Source: Bacteroidales bacterium UBA2712 (GTDB lineage Bacteria; Bacteroidota; Bacteroidia; Bacteroidales; Paludibacteraceae). From it: a stretch of DNA of 46,882 nucleotides. The stretch lies in NCBI GenBank assembly GCA_002354055.1, contig DEKW01000012.1, positions 295,163 through 342,044 on the forward strand. The letters are read 5' to 3'. A program made the translations under genes and the position numbers. Below the pieces are notes generated by a model. That model did no database searches, was not told the origin of the DNA, and was given only the letters and a program-made list of their open reading frames with translations. The stretch's first letter is position 1; the number at the start of each line of letters is the position of its first letter. Positions 1 through 8,886 of this stretch are shown here, one piece after another.

Positions 1-26
1 ATGCGCGGCTTCGTATGTTCATTTCC

Positions 27-43
27 GCGGGATTGTATCCCGC
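27..43. other. Hairpin downstream of the DUF262-HNH gene
   Basis: A perfect 7-bp inverted repeat (GCGGGAT, loop TGT, ATCCCGC) lies about 55 bases past the stop codon of the minus-strand nuclease gene. No T-run follows it on either strand, so it is at most a weak or factor-dependent transcription end. Bases 1-97 contain no gene I can support. Confidence 0.4.
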
Positions 44-97
44 TTCCTTATCTTACCTCCTGTCCCGTTACGGTATATTCCTTCTCCCCGCGGAGGA

Positions 98-1261
98 TTA
101 CTTATTTCCCTTCGCTCTGTTGTGTGTTTGGCAGAGCATCTGGCAGTTGGAAATATCCGTTGCGCCGCCTTTAGACCAAGCTGTGACATGGTCGGCATCC
201 ATCTCCGTCAGTTTCCAGATACGCGTACGATTGGCGTCGTGACCGATGGCACAAAGCGGACAGTTGGAAACCTCTTTCTGTTTGGCTTCTTCCGTCTGGC
301 GGGCATAGACGCTTTTCTTGGTCGGCTCGTCGAAACAACGCACTTCCAACAGTTTGGTGTCCTGGCAACCGCCGAGGATATATTCATAGATGCCTTTTTT
401 GTTCTTTACATAGTAATCTTCGTAGAGTTCACGCTGTTTGGCAGCCACTTGTGCCGGATCGTAAGGCGTCTTGTGGTATTTCTCATAGAGTTCACCCCAC
501 GGCAGACCGCACATCTCTTTCTCTATATGGATAAACACACCGCTTGCCCAATCGATGACGCTATTGAAATAGGTCTCCATTTCACGGATATTCTCATCGT
601 TGCGGTGGAGGGACATATAAGCGCTTATATTTCCTTTGCTGACCCATTCCAAGGCGGTGTGCAGGTACGCTTGCCGTTTCACGTTACCGCGCAAGAAGGC
701 AGCCCATTTGTTGATATTGGCGTTTTGTGAATTGGAGAACACCTCTTTGGCGCGTGTCACAAACGGTCCGCAATAAACGGCATTCAAAATCTCCTGTTCC
801 TCCAGAGGGAGCCCCACAATGTTTATAGTCTTGAACCACTCTTTGATTTCGCTTTCCGTTCCTTCACATTCATAGACCAGTAGTTCGGTTTGTAGAATCT
901 TCTTTTTGAGATCTTCCGCCATGTAATCAAAATACTGCTCCATGCCGTCAATACGGATAGCGAACTTGCGCGTAAGGAAACGCCCCAAAGAGGTGATACG
1001 TTGCTGTCCGTCCAATACCTCCAGATGGTTCTCGTCCACACGATTAAAGTATAGCAATCCAATAGGATAGCCTTTGAGCACGGACTCAATAACGGCAATC
1101 TCGCGTGCGCCGTTTTGCTCGGCGTAGAGGTAATTTCGCTGGTACTCCGGCTGAATGGTTAGTTTGCCGGAAAGTCCAAACAAACCTTTTCCTTCTGCCT
1201 CATTGTAAGTAAACCCTTTGCAGATTTCCTCAACGGTGTATATCTTACGTTCTGCTTTCAT
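98..1261 (-). CDS. DUF262 + HNH endonuclease domain protein (GmrSD-like)
   Basis: This 387-residue protein has an N-terminal DUF262 (ParB/Srx-like) domain, seen from IQPEYQRNY (about 36-44) and the family signature DGQQR (84-88). Its C-terminal end (about 334-387) is an HNH nuclease: a CPLC cysteine pair, DADHVTAWSKGG, and a final CQTHN. The same two-domain plan occurs in GmrSD-type modification-dependent restriction enzymes, where DUF262 hydrolyses nucleotides and HNH cuts DNA. The gene starts 5 bases after the stop of the EcoRI-type methyltransferase gene, so the two are probably one transcript. I infer a restriction role; whether it cuts modified or unmodified DNA cannot be read from the sequence. 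At 387 residues it is shorter than two-domain GmrSD proteins, in line with single-chain DUF262-HNH proteins. The ATG is the first codon of the frame and is followed directly by charged residues typical of a cytosolic protein. Confidence 0.85.
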   Translation of the reverse strand: MKAERKIYTVEEICKGFTYNEAEGKGLFGLSGKLTIQPEYQRNYLYAEQNGAREIAVIESVLKGYPIGLLYFNRVDENHLEVLDGQQRITSLGRFLTRKFAIRIDGMEQYFDYMAEDLKKKILQTELLVYECEGTESEIKEWFKTINIVGLPLEEQEILNAVYCGPFVTRAKEVFSNSQNANINKWAAFLRGNVKRQAYLHTALEWVSKGNISAYMSLHRNDENIREMETYFNSVIDWASGVFIHIEKEMCGLPWGELYEKYHKTPYDPAQVAAKQRELYEDYYVKNKKGIYEYILGGCQDTKLLEVRCFDEPTKKSVYARQTEEAKQKEVSNCPLCAIGHDANRTRIWKLTEMDADHVTAWSKGGATDISNCQMLCQTHNRAKGNK

Positions 1262-1266
1262 AGTAT

Positions 1267-2454
1267 TTATTGTTTTTTGCGGATGAATATTCTACCATAA
1301 GTAGATTGAACTTGTCTTCCTTCTACATTCTCAAAGTAATTATGTACACCATCATTTTTTAGAAGATTTCCATTCTCGTTTGTCTTACCACCAGAAGAAC
1401 CTGTCCTCTCGCCATTAGGCTTGCATTCCCAATAATCATCATATCTTCTTGTATCAGGCACCAAGTCATGACAACCTCTTTGAGTGGAACCTAAGATTTC
1501 AAATTGTTCAGGGCAATACTTATCAAGGAATGAAATAGGGACGCCCATTACTCCTCTGTAGTCTGACGGAATAGCCTCTGTATATGGGACTTCTATTGCA
1601 TCGTAATTATCGTAGTGTTGGTATTCAGTAAGACCCTTTAATTTCTTGTTAAACTTTAAATTATCAGCCATACTCATAAGTTGTAACGGCTTATGGCGCA
1701 TTCCATGGTCTATGTTTGTGAACCAACAGCAGTTTCTAAATTTCACTAATCCCGTAGAACTATCATAAACTCCATCTGCAAAATCATTTCGGGGATCTCC
1801 TAATATTCTAAAATAAGCATTTCCTGCATTAAAACCGCTACCAAGCCATATCTTGTTATCTTTTATAAGAGGAAAAACTTCTTTGTATGTAATCGCATTC
1901 ATATTCCCAATAATAGAGAATTGTTTCTTTCCCTCCATAATCCATGCAAGAAATTCTCGAAATAACGAGAAAGGCGGGTTTGTTATAATAATATCTGCCT
2001 CGTCTCGGAGAGCGGTTACTTCGGCAGAACGAAAGTCGCCGTCGCCTTCGAGGTAACTCCATTGCAGGTCGTCAATGTCAATTCGACCGCTGTTGTTGGT
2101 ATCGTGCGTAAGTGTGAAGATTTTGCCCTTAATACGGCTCTTCTCTACATTATACATCGGATTTTCCGTCTCGAAGAGCGTTGGTTGCCAATCGGTCTTG
2201 TATTTCTTGCTTTCGATGGCATAAGACGTAGAAATAAGTTTTTTCAGACCGAAGAACTCAAAGTTTTGTGCAAAGAATTTGGTGAAATTGCTCCATTCTG
2301 GATCGTCGCAAGGCAGCAAAATTGTCTTGCCCCGAAAGACATCGGGGTTGTATTCAATATACGCGTTTACTTCTTTTTGTATGTCCGCATACTGAGTGTA
2401 GAACTCATCATTCTTCGCATTCTTCGCTGCTCCTAAATTTGCGTTTTTTGCCAT
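1267..2454 (-). CDS. EcoRI-type adenine-specific DNA methyltransferase
   Basis: This 395-residue protein resembles the EcoRI methylase family, which transfers methyl from S-adenosylmethionine to adenine N6. Visible motifs are an N-terminal NDEFYTQY, LLPCDDPEWSNF (about 46-57) and the catalytic NPPF (159-162) after ADIIIT. It is the upstream partner of the DUF262-HNH gene, with only 5 bases between them. The start codon directly abuts a perfect 10-bp inverted repeat, a likely control site, as expected where methylase and nuclease must be balanced. Base composition is uneven: the part encoding the C-terminal half (about 1267-1990) is clearly richer in A+T than the first 450 bases. That may reflect recombination in the target-recognition part. 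It could also work as a solitary methylase; the close nuclease partner makes a restriction-modification role more likely. Confidence 0.88.
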   Translation of the reverse strand: MAKNANLGAAKNAKNDEFYTQYADIQKEVNAYIEYNPDVFRGKTILLPCDDPEWSNFTKFFAQNFEFFGLKKLISTSYAIESKKYKTDWQPTLFETENPMYNVEKSRIKGKIFTLTHDTNNSGRIDIDDLQWSYLEGDGDFRSAEVTALRDEADIIITNPPFSLFREFLAWIMEGKKQFSIIGNMNAITYKEVFPLIKDNKIWLGSGFNAGNAYFRILGDPRNDFADGVYDSSTGLVKFRNCCWFTNIDHGMRHKPLQLMSMADNLKFNKKLKGLTEYQHYDNYDAIEVPYTEAIPSDYRGVMGVPISFLDKYCPEQFEILGSTQRGCHDLVPDTRRYDDYWECKPNGERTGSSGGKTNENGNLLKNDGVHNYFENVEGRQVQSTYGRIFIRKKQ

Positions 2455-2486
2455 GGATAAAAGCTTTTTGTCTTTAGCTTTTATCC
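2455..2486 (-). promoter_or_regulatory. Perfect inverted repeat abutting the methyltransferase start
   Basis: GGATAAAAGC and its exact complement GCTTTTATCC are separated by 12 bases, and the repeat touches the ATG of the methyltransferase gene. In RNA it would form a 10-bp hairpin right before the start codon; as DNA it could be an operator. Either would limit methylase expression. No protein that binds it can be named from the sequence. Confidence 0.6.
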
Positions 2487-2775
2487 TATAAGCAACAAAA
2501 AAGGCGCGAACTACTTGTTACCTATTAGGAATCGTAGCGTTCCCCAACGCCTGCAAACTAATAAGCACAAATAGCCCACGCTTACGCGTGAACTTTTGCT
2601 TGCCTATTCTCGTTTGCATTATAAAATATTGGGGAATATTTCGATTCCGAGAATAAGAGCTAAAGCTCTGTTATTATTTTAATATGTTTTTGCGCGACGC
2701 TTCGCGCTCTTTATTTCAATATTTTTTGTCACCGCTTTTTTTACGCTGGTCGGTGAGGTCAGACCTGGGGATATA
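2487..2775. other. AT-rich gap between the KilA-N and methyltransferase genes
   Basis: No ORF with family signals is present. Small palindromes occur at 2656-2669 (AGAGCT-AA-AGCTCT) and 2692-2707 (GCGCG...CGCGC). I see no clear Bacteroidota -33/-7 promoter for the methyltransferase, so that gene may be read from the KilA-N promoter or from a promoter of another type. Confidence 0.5.
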
Positions 2776-3597
2776 TTATCCTTTCAATATATGTTTGCTT
2801 TCGACATTTTCCAACACGGTCATTTGTTGAATAGCTATTTGGTTGAGTTTCTGGAGGCGTTCGCCTTGTGGCAGACCTTCGTTGATGAATACCGCATTGA
2901 GGTTCTCCATATTACTCAAGCAAATTAATTGGTTAATCGTTGCGTAGTCGCGTATATTACCTTTATCCTCCGGATGCGCGTCACGCCACTCTTTGGCGGT
3001 CATTCCGAACAACGCCACATTGAGCACATCGGCCTCATTGGCATAGATAAGCGAACGATGGTATGCATCAATCTCCTGCGGGATAAGGTGTTCCTTAATC
3101 GCGTCCGTATGGATATGATAATTAATCTTTGCCAACTCGCGCTTTGCAGACCAGCCGAGCGCTTTTTGTTCCTCTTCTTTAAGACGTTGGAACTCCTTAA
3201 TCAAATAGAGTTCAAACTCAACAGAAACCCAACTGGCAAACTTAAAGGCTATATCCCGTTGCGCATACGTACCGCCATAACGCCCCGATTTTGCAATAAG
3301 TCCTACCGCATTTGTCGCTTCTATCCAACGACTGGGAGACAGAGTAAAAGCATTCAATCCTGCCTGATTTCTAAACCCCTCGAATTCGAGGGGGTTAAAA
3401 TTAGGATTGTTTAAAGCCTCCCAAATACCAAGATATTCAATAGTATTTCTATTGCGCATCCAGTTGCCCACAACGGCATTGGGATCTTCCGTATTCTTCT
3501 GCCTTGCAATATCCGTAATACAGATATAGTCCCATCCGTTCTGCGAAAACGAGCGGATTGTAGTATCCTTGACGATTATTTCTTTTTGCTTTGCCAT
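2776..3597 (-). CDS. KilA-N domain protein
   Basis: The protein is 273 residues from the ATG at 3597. The N-terminal 110 residues match the KilA-N domain, a DNA-binding fold common in phages and mobile elements: DYICITDIARQK, VVGNWMRNRNTIEYLGIWE, and FTLSPSRWIEATNAVGLIAKSGRYGGTYAQRDIAFKFA split over several blocks, followed by a helical part with WRDAHPED and NLNAVFINEG. A longer reading from 3645 is possible, but the promoter -7 box (3613-3622) lies downstream of that codon, so 3597 is the better start. The gene lies upstream of the methyltransferase/nuclease pair on the same strand. It may regulate that cassette, but this is inference only. Confidence 0.85.
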   Translation of the reverse strand: MAKQKEIIVKDTTIRSFSQNGWDYICITDIARQKNTEDPNAVVGNWMRNRNTIEYLGIWEALNNPNFNPLEFEGFRNQAGLNAFTLSPSRWIEATNAVGLIAKSGRYGGTYAQRDIAFKFASWVSVEFELYLIKEFQRLKEEEQKALGWSAKRELAKINYHIHTDAIKEHLIPQEIDAYHRSLIYANEADVLNVALFGMTAKEWRDAHPEDKGNIRDYATINQLICLSNMENLNAVFINEGLPQGERLQKLNQIAIQQMTVLENVESKHILKG

Positions 3598-3612
3598 AAA
3601 ATGATTTTGCGC

Positions 3613-3645
3613 TGCAAAATTACACAAAAAAAATGACATACGCAA
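3613..3645 (-). promoter_or_regulatory. Promoter of the KilA-N gene
   Basis: On the minus strand TTGCGTATG (-33 side) is followed by TAATTTTGC (-7 box) with the same spacing as the other promoters of this window. The predicted transcript starts only about 10 bases before the ATG at 3597, which gives a very short leader. Confidence 0.75.
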
Positions 3646-3660
3646 GAGAGAATGTCATTT
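3631..3660 (-). terminator. Inverted repeat overlapping the KilA-N promoter, likely coaE terminator
   Basis: AAATGACAT and ATGTCATTT form a 9-bp stem. On the minus strand it lies about 40 bases after the coaE stop and is followed by a run of T, which fits a terminator of the long housekeeping operon. The right arm contains part of the -33 box of the next promoter, so it could also be an operator. Confidence 0.55.
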
Positions 3661-3700
3661 TTATGGATTTTGGGTGGCGAATCAAGTTTTTTGGAGAGGC

Positions 3701-4288
3701 TTAGTTCAGGAGCGCAATGATCTCTTCCGCCAATTCTTCGATGCTTTTACGGCCATCGTTGGGAATAATAACGGCCTGTCGGCCTATAGATGATAGATGA
3801 ATAGATGATAGATAGGGGCGTTGTGCGCGGATGCGGGCGCGTACCTTATTTATATTCTCGGGGGAGGCGTCGCCGTGGTAATCGCGTGCGATGGTACGCG
3901 CGATACGGATGTCTTCGGGGGCTTCGATGACAAAAATCTTGTCGCAAATAGCGTCTAACCCTGCCTCATACAGAATAGCCGATTCTACAAAGTCCGGTTG
4001 CTTCTCCAAGATATTTTCTTTTACGGCAGGGTGAACGATCTGATTCAACCGCTCCAGTAACTCCGGCTCGGCAAAGACGCGTTGGGCGACATAAGAAGTG
4101 TTATAAACCCCGTTGACAAATGCTTCTGGACCGAGGAGGGCGATGATTTGTTGCTGCACGTCCTTGTTCTCCGCAATGATACGTTTGGCTTCGCGGTCAC
4201 AGTCATAGACGGCGTACCCGCGGGCTGCGAGCGCTCGCGCGATAGTGGACTTGCCGCTTCCTATGCCACCTGTTATCCCTATAATCAT
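3701..4288 (-). CDS. coaE: Dephospho-CoA kinase
   Basis: CoaE phosphorylates dephospho-CoA at the 3' hydroxyl of the ribose, the last step of coenzyme A synthesis in the cytoplasm. The 195-residue protein starts with the P-loop IIGITGGIGSGKST (residues 2-15) and continues with YAVYDCDREAKRI and the lid motif RIRAQ, at the normal length for the family. Near the C-terminus, before GRQAVIIPNDG, sits the stretch LSSIHLSSIGR. It is encoded by a tandem repeat of GATAGAT-like words (about 3785-3816) that looks like a late in-frame insertion. The gene is the last of a same-strand run beginning at dxs; the 57-base gap to the acyltransferase gene holds no promoter I can see. Confidence 0.95.
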   Translation of the reverse strand: MIIGITGGIGSGKSTIARALAARGYAVYDCDREAKRIIAENKDVQQQIIALLGPEAFVNGVYNTSYVAQRVFAEPELLERLNQIVHPAVKENILEKQPDFVESAILYEAGLDAICDKIFVIEAPEDIRIARTIARDYHGDASPENINKVRARIRAQRPYLSSIHLSSIGRQAVIIPNDGRKSIEELAEEIIALLN

Positions 4289-4345
4289 ACTTAGTCTTTT
4301 GTCTTTTAGCGTAGCGGTCTTTATTCTTTTAGCCCGCAGGGCGGT

Positions 4346-6118
4346 CTAAAATTGAAAATATATAAAGGGTTGCATCTCGGCGGAGACGAACTGGTAGATG
4401 ACGACGATGGCGAGGCAGACGACGATGACCATCAGCCACAAAGGCATCGCCGAGAACCAGAGGCGGTAACGGCGTTTGAAGTTCGTTGGGATCCAGTGGA
4501 TGACCATGCCGGCAATGAACATCGCCACTACCCATCGGTACTCCCAGAGGAAATCCGGGATGATGGCATTGGACCACGCGCCACCAATCTGGTTCACCAT
4601 ATTTTTTGCCGTCGCCCAGGCTACTTCATTTGCCGTCGCAGGATCCAGATTACTGGACGAACGGAAGAAGAGACGCGTGAAGGTGATGAATGCAAATGTC
4701 TGGAGGATCGCCCACGCGTTCGCGATTTTATTATTTAGGATTTCAAATTTATGATTTATGATTTTATCTGCTGTGATCAACCAATAGATATACCGGATGG
4801 CGGTTCCGAACCAGATGATAGCTGCCCAGACGGCGAAGAGACGCCAGACAGGGAGGTTATAGAAATAATCGAGTAGTACCAACCCGAACGTCAGGGCAGA
4901 AATCGCTGCGAAACGTACATGCCAGTTCCACTCCCGCCAGATCTTCTCTACAATCATGCCCACGCCGTTGATGGCTCCCCAGAGGACGAAGTTCCAACTT
5001 GCCCCGTGCCAGAGACCGCCGAGGACTTGGGTAATGAACGAGTTGAAGTTTGCCGCCCATAGTTTGGGTGCCTTGAAGCCGAGAATCGTTCGGTTGCCGC
5101 CCAGAGGGATATAGAGGTAACTCTTGAGCCACCGTCCGAGGGACATGTGCCACCTCCGCCAGAACTCCTGCGGGTTTTTGGACTTATAGGGGCTGTTGAA
5201 GTTCATCGGCAGGTAGAAGCCCATGAGCATGGCTACGCCGATAGCTATATCCGTATAGCCGGAGAAATCCGCATAGACCTGTAGCGAGTACGCAAAGAGC
5301 GCAAAGAGGTTTTCGAAACCCGAAAAAAGCAAGGGGTTATCGAAGACGCGGTCGATGAGGTTCACCGCCAGGTAGTCGGACATGATGATCTTCTTCGCCA
5401 GACCGTTGAGGATCCAGAAGACCGCGATACCGAAGGCTCTGCGGCTTAGGCGGAAAGGCTTGTATAACTGCGGGATAAACTCCTCTGCGCGCACGATCGG
5501 TCCGGCTACGAGTTGCGGGAAGAAGGAGACGTAGAACCCAAAATCCAGGATGTTCTTCACCGGCTCAATCTTCCGCCGGAAGACATCGCAGGTATAGGAG
5601 ATGACCTGGAAGGTATAGAACGAGATTCCCACCGGCAGTATGATGGTATCGACATCAAACCGCCCTGCCTCGGAGAAGCCGTTGCCGATATACGCGAAGA
5701 TGTCAAAGACTCGGAAGTCCGCGCCAAACCAGTCGTTGATGACGTTTGTGAAGAAGTACGCGTATTTGAAATAGAAGAGGATGGAGAGGTCGATGACGAC
5801 CGAGAGCGTGAGCCACAGTCTGGGTGCCCATTTCCTTTCAATTTTCGCCCTTATCCGCTGCGCAATGAACCAGTCGCTCAGGGTAACAAATGCCAGTATG
5901 AGCAGGAAGAGTCCGCTGGTCTTGTAGTAAAAGAACCAGCTGACGAACATCAGATAGACATTGCGCAGATGTAGCTTGCTGTTTGTCGTTTTGCCGACAG
6001 ACATTAGCAGCGCAAAAAGGGCATATACCAACGCGAAGAACGCCCAGAAATAAAACTGGGTGAAGAGCAGCGGGCTCTCTGCGTTAAATCCTAATATGTG
6101 TTGCCAGAAATCACTCAT
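4346..6118 (-). CDS. MBOAT family membrane O-acyltransferase (AlgI/DltB-like)
   Basis: A 590-residue polytopic membrane protein. The signature region (about 300-350) reads NSPYKSKNPQEFWRRWHMSL, followed by the catalytic-histidine motif GGLWHGASWNF. Family members move acyl groups onto extracellular polysaccharides or other acceptors across the membrane. It overlaps by 8 bases the upstream gene for an SGNH hydrolase-like protein. MBOAT/SGNH pairs are a known arrangement for O-acetylation of cell-surface glycans, so the two probably work together; the acceptor here is unknown. It is longer than the usual 460-500 residues. The extra part includes a short stretch (INHKFEILNNKI) encoded by repeated ATTTATG words at about 4730-4768, another likely in-frame insertion. 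Confidence 0.9.
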   Translation of the reverse strand: MSDFWQHILGFNAESPLLFTQFYFWAFFALVYALFALLMSVGKTTNSKLHLRNVYLMFVSWFFYYKTSGLFLLILAFVTLSDWFIAQRIRAKIERKWAPRLWLTLSVVIDLSILFYFKYAYFFTNVINDWFGADFRVFDIFAYIGNGFSEAGRFDVDTIILPVGISFYTFQVISYTCDVFRRKIEPVKNILDFGFYVSFFPQLVAGPIVRAEEFIPQLYKPFRLSRRAFGIAVFWILNGLAKKIIMSDYLAVNLIDRVFDNPLLFSGFENLFALFAYSLQVYADFSGYTDIAIGVAMLMGFYLPMNFNSPYKSKNPQEFWRRWHMSLGRWLKSYLYIPLGGNRTILGFKAPKLWAANFNSFITQVLGGLWHGASWNFVLWGAINGVGMIVEKIWREWNWHVRFAAISALTFGLVLLDYFYNLPVWRLFAVWAAIIWFGTAIRYIYWLITADKIINHKFEILNNKIANAWAILQTFAFITFTRLFFRSSSNLDPATANEVAWATAKNMVNQIGGAWSNAIIPDFLWEYRWVVAMFIAGMVIHWIPTNFKRRYRLWFSAMPLWLMVIVVCLAIVVIYQFVSAEMQPFIYFQF

Positions 6119-7421
6119 TTCCTTCCATCATCCATTCTGCTACTGCTTTTCCGGCTTTACGTGCGCCGGCACGAGTGAAGTGCACGCCGTCCGAACCTGC
6201 CAGACCCACTTCCTGCCATTTCATCATTGATCCGCTGCCGCCCATCCATCGGTAGAGACTGAAATAGGCGATGTTCTCCTCCAATGCCATCTTGCGCAGC
6301 AGTTTGTCCATGTACGGCACCATCGGATAAGTCGTCCATTCGCCGTCTATCTGAGTCAGCATGTCGCTCGGTCCGATGAAAAGGATGGAGGCCTCGGGTG
6401 CACAACGCCGCAGGTATTGCACTTGTTGTCTCAGCCCTTTGACTATGGCTTGTATCGTGCCGGGGTTCTTATTGGAGGGGATAGCGTTACCGCCAAACTG
6501 CATGATGATGAGCCGCACGTTCTCTTCGCTATAGAACGTACTCAGCTGCGTGCTGTCCATTTTTGTAAAGACGATTCCCATACATCCGCGCATGGGGATG
6601 TTATCGACGATGATGCCGGTCTTGCTCTCTTGGGAGAGACCGTAAACGCCGCCGCGACCGGAGAGGAACATTGTGTCGCGGGAAGTGGTATAATGGACGG
6701 AGGTGTCTGCAAAAAGCCGAAAACGGTCGTAGTGCATATTGGGTTGCAGGGGTTGGCAGATGGCTTTGACGGTCTCGCTGCCTTTGACGAGGCTGTCGCT
6801 CATGTACGCCATCTGACCCATCGGACCATAGAGTCCGTCGGTGCGCTGGTCGCGTTTGGGACCATAGACCAGGTAGCGCTTCGGACCGTTCTGCGGGCTG
6901 ACGAAACGGCCGGAGAGAAAGAGCTCCTGCCGTACGGTGAGGGAAGGAATGGTCTGCGCTAACGGCACTAATCCTACACCCGAACCGCCATAAGCGGCTT
7001 GTAAGGTTTCGCGGATCTGCTGGGTCATGCGGTCTTCCTCTATCTGGCTGTCGCCGTAATGAACGACGCGAATCTTCTTTGTTCCTGCGTCCGCCAGCGA
7101 AGCATAGAAAGCGCGCAGGAAAAGACGGCTGTCGGTTGCCGAATCGACAGTGATCTTGGGGATGATAAGCCTCTCCTCGGTCCTCCCCCGAAGGGAAGGA
7201 AGGGTGTCGGGAGAGGGAGCAATGGTGTCAGGAGAGGTTATACTCCCCTCCTCTTCAGGGAGGGGGCGGGGGTAGGCTTCTTCCGTACCGATTACCTCTG
7301 CGAGGGTCGGCCAGCGTAGTTCTTTCTCGCCGAATGCAAAACGTTCGGGCAACACCACGCATAGTGCCGCCAGAGATACCATTACACAGATTATGAATAG
7401 TAATACTTTATACGGTCTCAT
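6111..7421 (-). CDS. SGNH/GDSL hydrolase-like protein, MBOAT partner
   Basis: The protein has 436 residues. A hydrophobic N-terminal segment (about 6-24) acts as signal anchor, so the rest faces the periplasm. SGNH blocks are visible: VVHYGDSQ (block I, Ser in GDS at about 123-125), FGGNAIP (the GxND region), and DGVHFTRAG near the C-terminus carrying the Asp-x-x-His pair. Partner proteins of MBOAT transferases finish transfer of acetyl groups or hydrolyse esters. A Pro/Ser-rich linker (about 51-84) is encoded by repetitive CTCC/GGAGG-rich DNA (7184-7290), part of which recurs inside dxs. The gene starts 16 bases after trkH and overlaps the acyltransferase gene by 8 bases. Confidence 0.85.
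   Translation of the reverse strand: MRPYKVLLFIICVMVSLAALCVVLPERFAFGEKELRWPTLAEVIGTEEAYPRPLPEEEGSITSPDTIAPSPDTLPSLRGRTEERLIIPKITVDSATDSRLFLRAFYASLADAGTKKIRVVHYGDSQIEEDRMTQQIRETLQAAYGGSGVGLVPLAQTIPSLTVRQELFLSGRFVSPQNGPKRYLVYGPKRDQRTDGLYGPMGQMAYMSDSLVKGSETVKAICQPLQPNMHYDRFRLFADTSVHYTTSRDTMFLSGRGGVYGLSQESKTGIIVDNIPMRGCMGIVFTKMDSTQLSTFYSEENVRLIIMQFGGNAIPSNKNPGTIQAIVKGLRQQVQYLRRCAPEASILFIGPSDMLTQIDGEWTTYPMVPYMDKLLRKMALEENIAYFSLYRWMGGSGSMMKWQEVGLAGSDGVHFTRAGARKAGKAVAEWMMEGNE
7242..7278. repeat. In-frame repeat word inside the SGNH gene
   Basis: A CTCCCCTCC ... AGGGAGG ... GGGGTAGGCT element of about 35 bases with a palindromic 5' part. A close copy lies in dxs at 10615-10654 in the same orientation. 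Both are read through in frame and encode linker residues. Confidence 0.7.
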
Positions 7422-7437
7422 CCCACAAATCCCCTAA

Positions 7438-8886
7438 TCACTTCTTCCACAAAGCCCTACTGAACAATAACAATACCGTAAATATCTCCAGACGTCCGAT
7501 GAGCATGACGAAGGTCGCTACCCATTTGGCGGCGGCGGGCAAGGCGGCGTAGCATCCGCTGGATCCCCATTGTCCGATAGAGACGCCTACGTTACCGATC
7601 ATCGAGACGGCGATGCCTATTGCTTCGTCAAAACCGATACCACAACCGCAGAACCAAAGCGAGGAAAGGATGATAATCACGATATAGAAGAATACAAAGG
7701 CCATGATGTTAAAAGTGGTCTGCTCGCTTACGGTACGCTCGTTGAATCGCACAGGAATGACGGCATTGGGATGTATGCGCCGCTTGATCTCCGCTAGAGC
7801 TGATTTGGCGAAGATAGCCAGTCGTACCCATTTCATTCCACCGGCAGTAGAGCCGCTTGCGCCGCCGGGAAACATCATAAAGAATACCAGCATCCATAAT
7901 ACCGGTGGCCAGACCATGTAATCATCCGCTACAAATCCTGTGCTCGTGATCATCGCCACGGAGGTGAAAAAACCGATACGGACACTCTCCCAAGCACCTG
8001 TATGCACGAGCAATCCAAGAGCTAGGACCAGTCCTGCTACCAGACAGGCACTCGTGTACCATCGTGTTTCTTCGTCATGCAGCAGGCGTTGGGGCTTGCC
8101 GCGGAAGAGATAGATCAGTTGGGTAAAATTAATACCGGACAACAACATGAAAATCAATATTGTCCACTGCACAGCCGGTCCGAAAGAAATGACACTGTCG
8201 TTATGGGTAGCAAATCCACCGGTGGAGATGGTCGCCATGGAGTGACAAACGGCGTCGAACTTACCCATACCAAAGAGCCATAATAATACTCCTTCCGCGA
8301 TGGTCAGACCGATATACGTGATCCACATATGCTTGGCGGTATCGGCGATTCTCGGACTGAGTTTCTCGTAGCTGACGCCGGTCACTTCGGCGCTGTATAG
8401 CTGCATGCCGCCGAGTCCGAACATCGGCAGGATGGCAACGGAGAGAACGATGATTCCCATACCTCCGATCCACTGCATTAATGCGCGCCAGAGGAGGATG
8501 GAATGGGTCTGGGCGGTAACGTCGGAGAATACGGTTGAACCCGTGGTGGTGAAGCCTGCCATGGTCTCGTACCATGCGTCCGTAATGCTCGTGAGACTTC
8601 CGCTGAGCCAGAATGGTAACATGCCAAAGAGCGAATAGACGATCCATACGGTCGCCACAATGACGTAGCCCTCCCGTTCGCCTACGCGTTTCTCGGCATG
8701 CCTGCCGGCAAGGATCATCCACCAGCTGCTGAGCCAAGTGATGGCGCTGGACACCACCCATGCGCCCAAGTCCGGCTCGTCGTACCAGAACGCGGCGAAC
8801 GTGGGCACTAACATGAATAATGCCTCGAGGGTGGTCAGTACACCCATGGTCTTGAAGACCAACCGCCAGTTAAACATCCTTGTCAT
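7438..8886 (-). CDS. trkH: Trk-type potassium uptake transmembrane subunit
   Basis: TrkH is the ion-conducting membrane subunit of the Trk K+ uptake system. The 482-residue protein has many hydrophobic helices and the four pore-loop repeats expected of the family: TTTGSTVF, ISTGGFATH, ITSTGF and IGNVGVS, plus PGGASGSTAGGMKW. The length is normal. Its start overlaps the trkA stop by 4 bases (ATGA), so the two subunits are made from one message in fixed proportion. Confidence 0.95.
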   Translation of the reverse strand: MTRMFNWRLVFKTMGVLTTLEALFMLVPTFAAFWYDEPDLGAWVVSSAITWLSSWWMILAGRHAEKRVGEREGYVIVATVWIVYSLFGMLPFWLSGSLTSITDAWYETMAGFTTTGSTVFSDVTAQTHSILLWRALMQWIGGMGIIVLSVAILPMFGLGGMQLYSAEVTGVSYEKLSPRIADTAKHMWITYIGLTIAEGVLLWLFGMGKFDAVCHSMATISTGGFATHNDSVISFGPAVQWTILIFMLLSGINFTQLIYLFRGKPQRLLHDEETRWYTSACLVAGLVLALGLLVHTGAWESVRIGFFTSVAMITSTGFVADDYMVWPPVLWMLVFFMMFPGGASGSTAGGMKWVRLAIFAKSALAEIKRRIHPNAVIPVRFNERTVSEQTTFNIMAFVFFYIVIIILSSLWFCGCGIGFDEAIGIAVSMIGNVGVSIGQWGSSGCYAALPAAAKWVATFVMLIGRLEIFTVLLLFSRALWKK

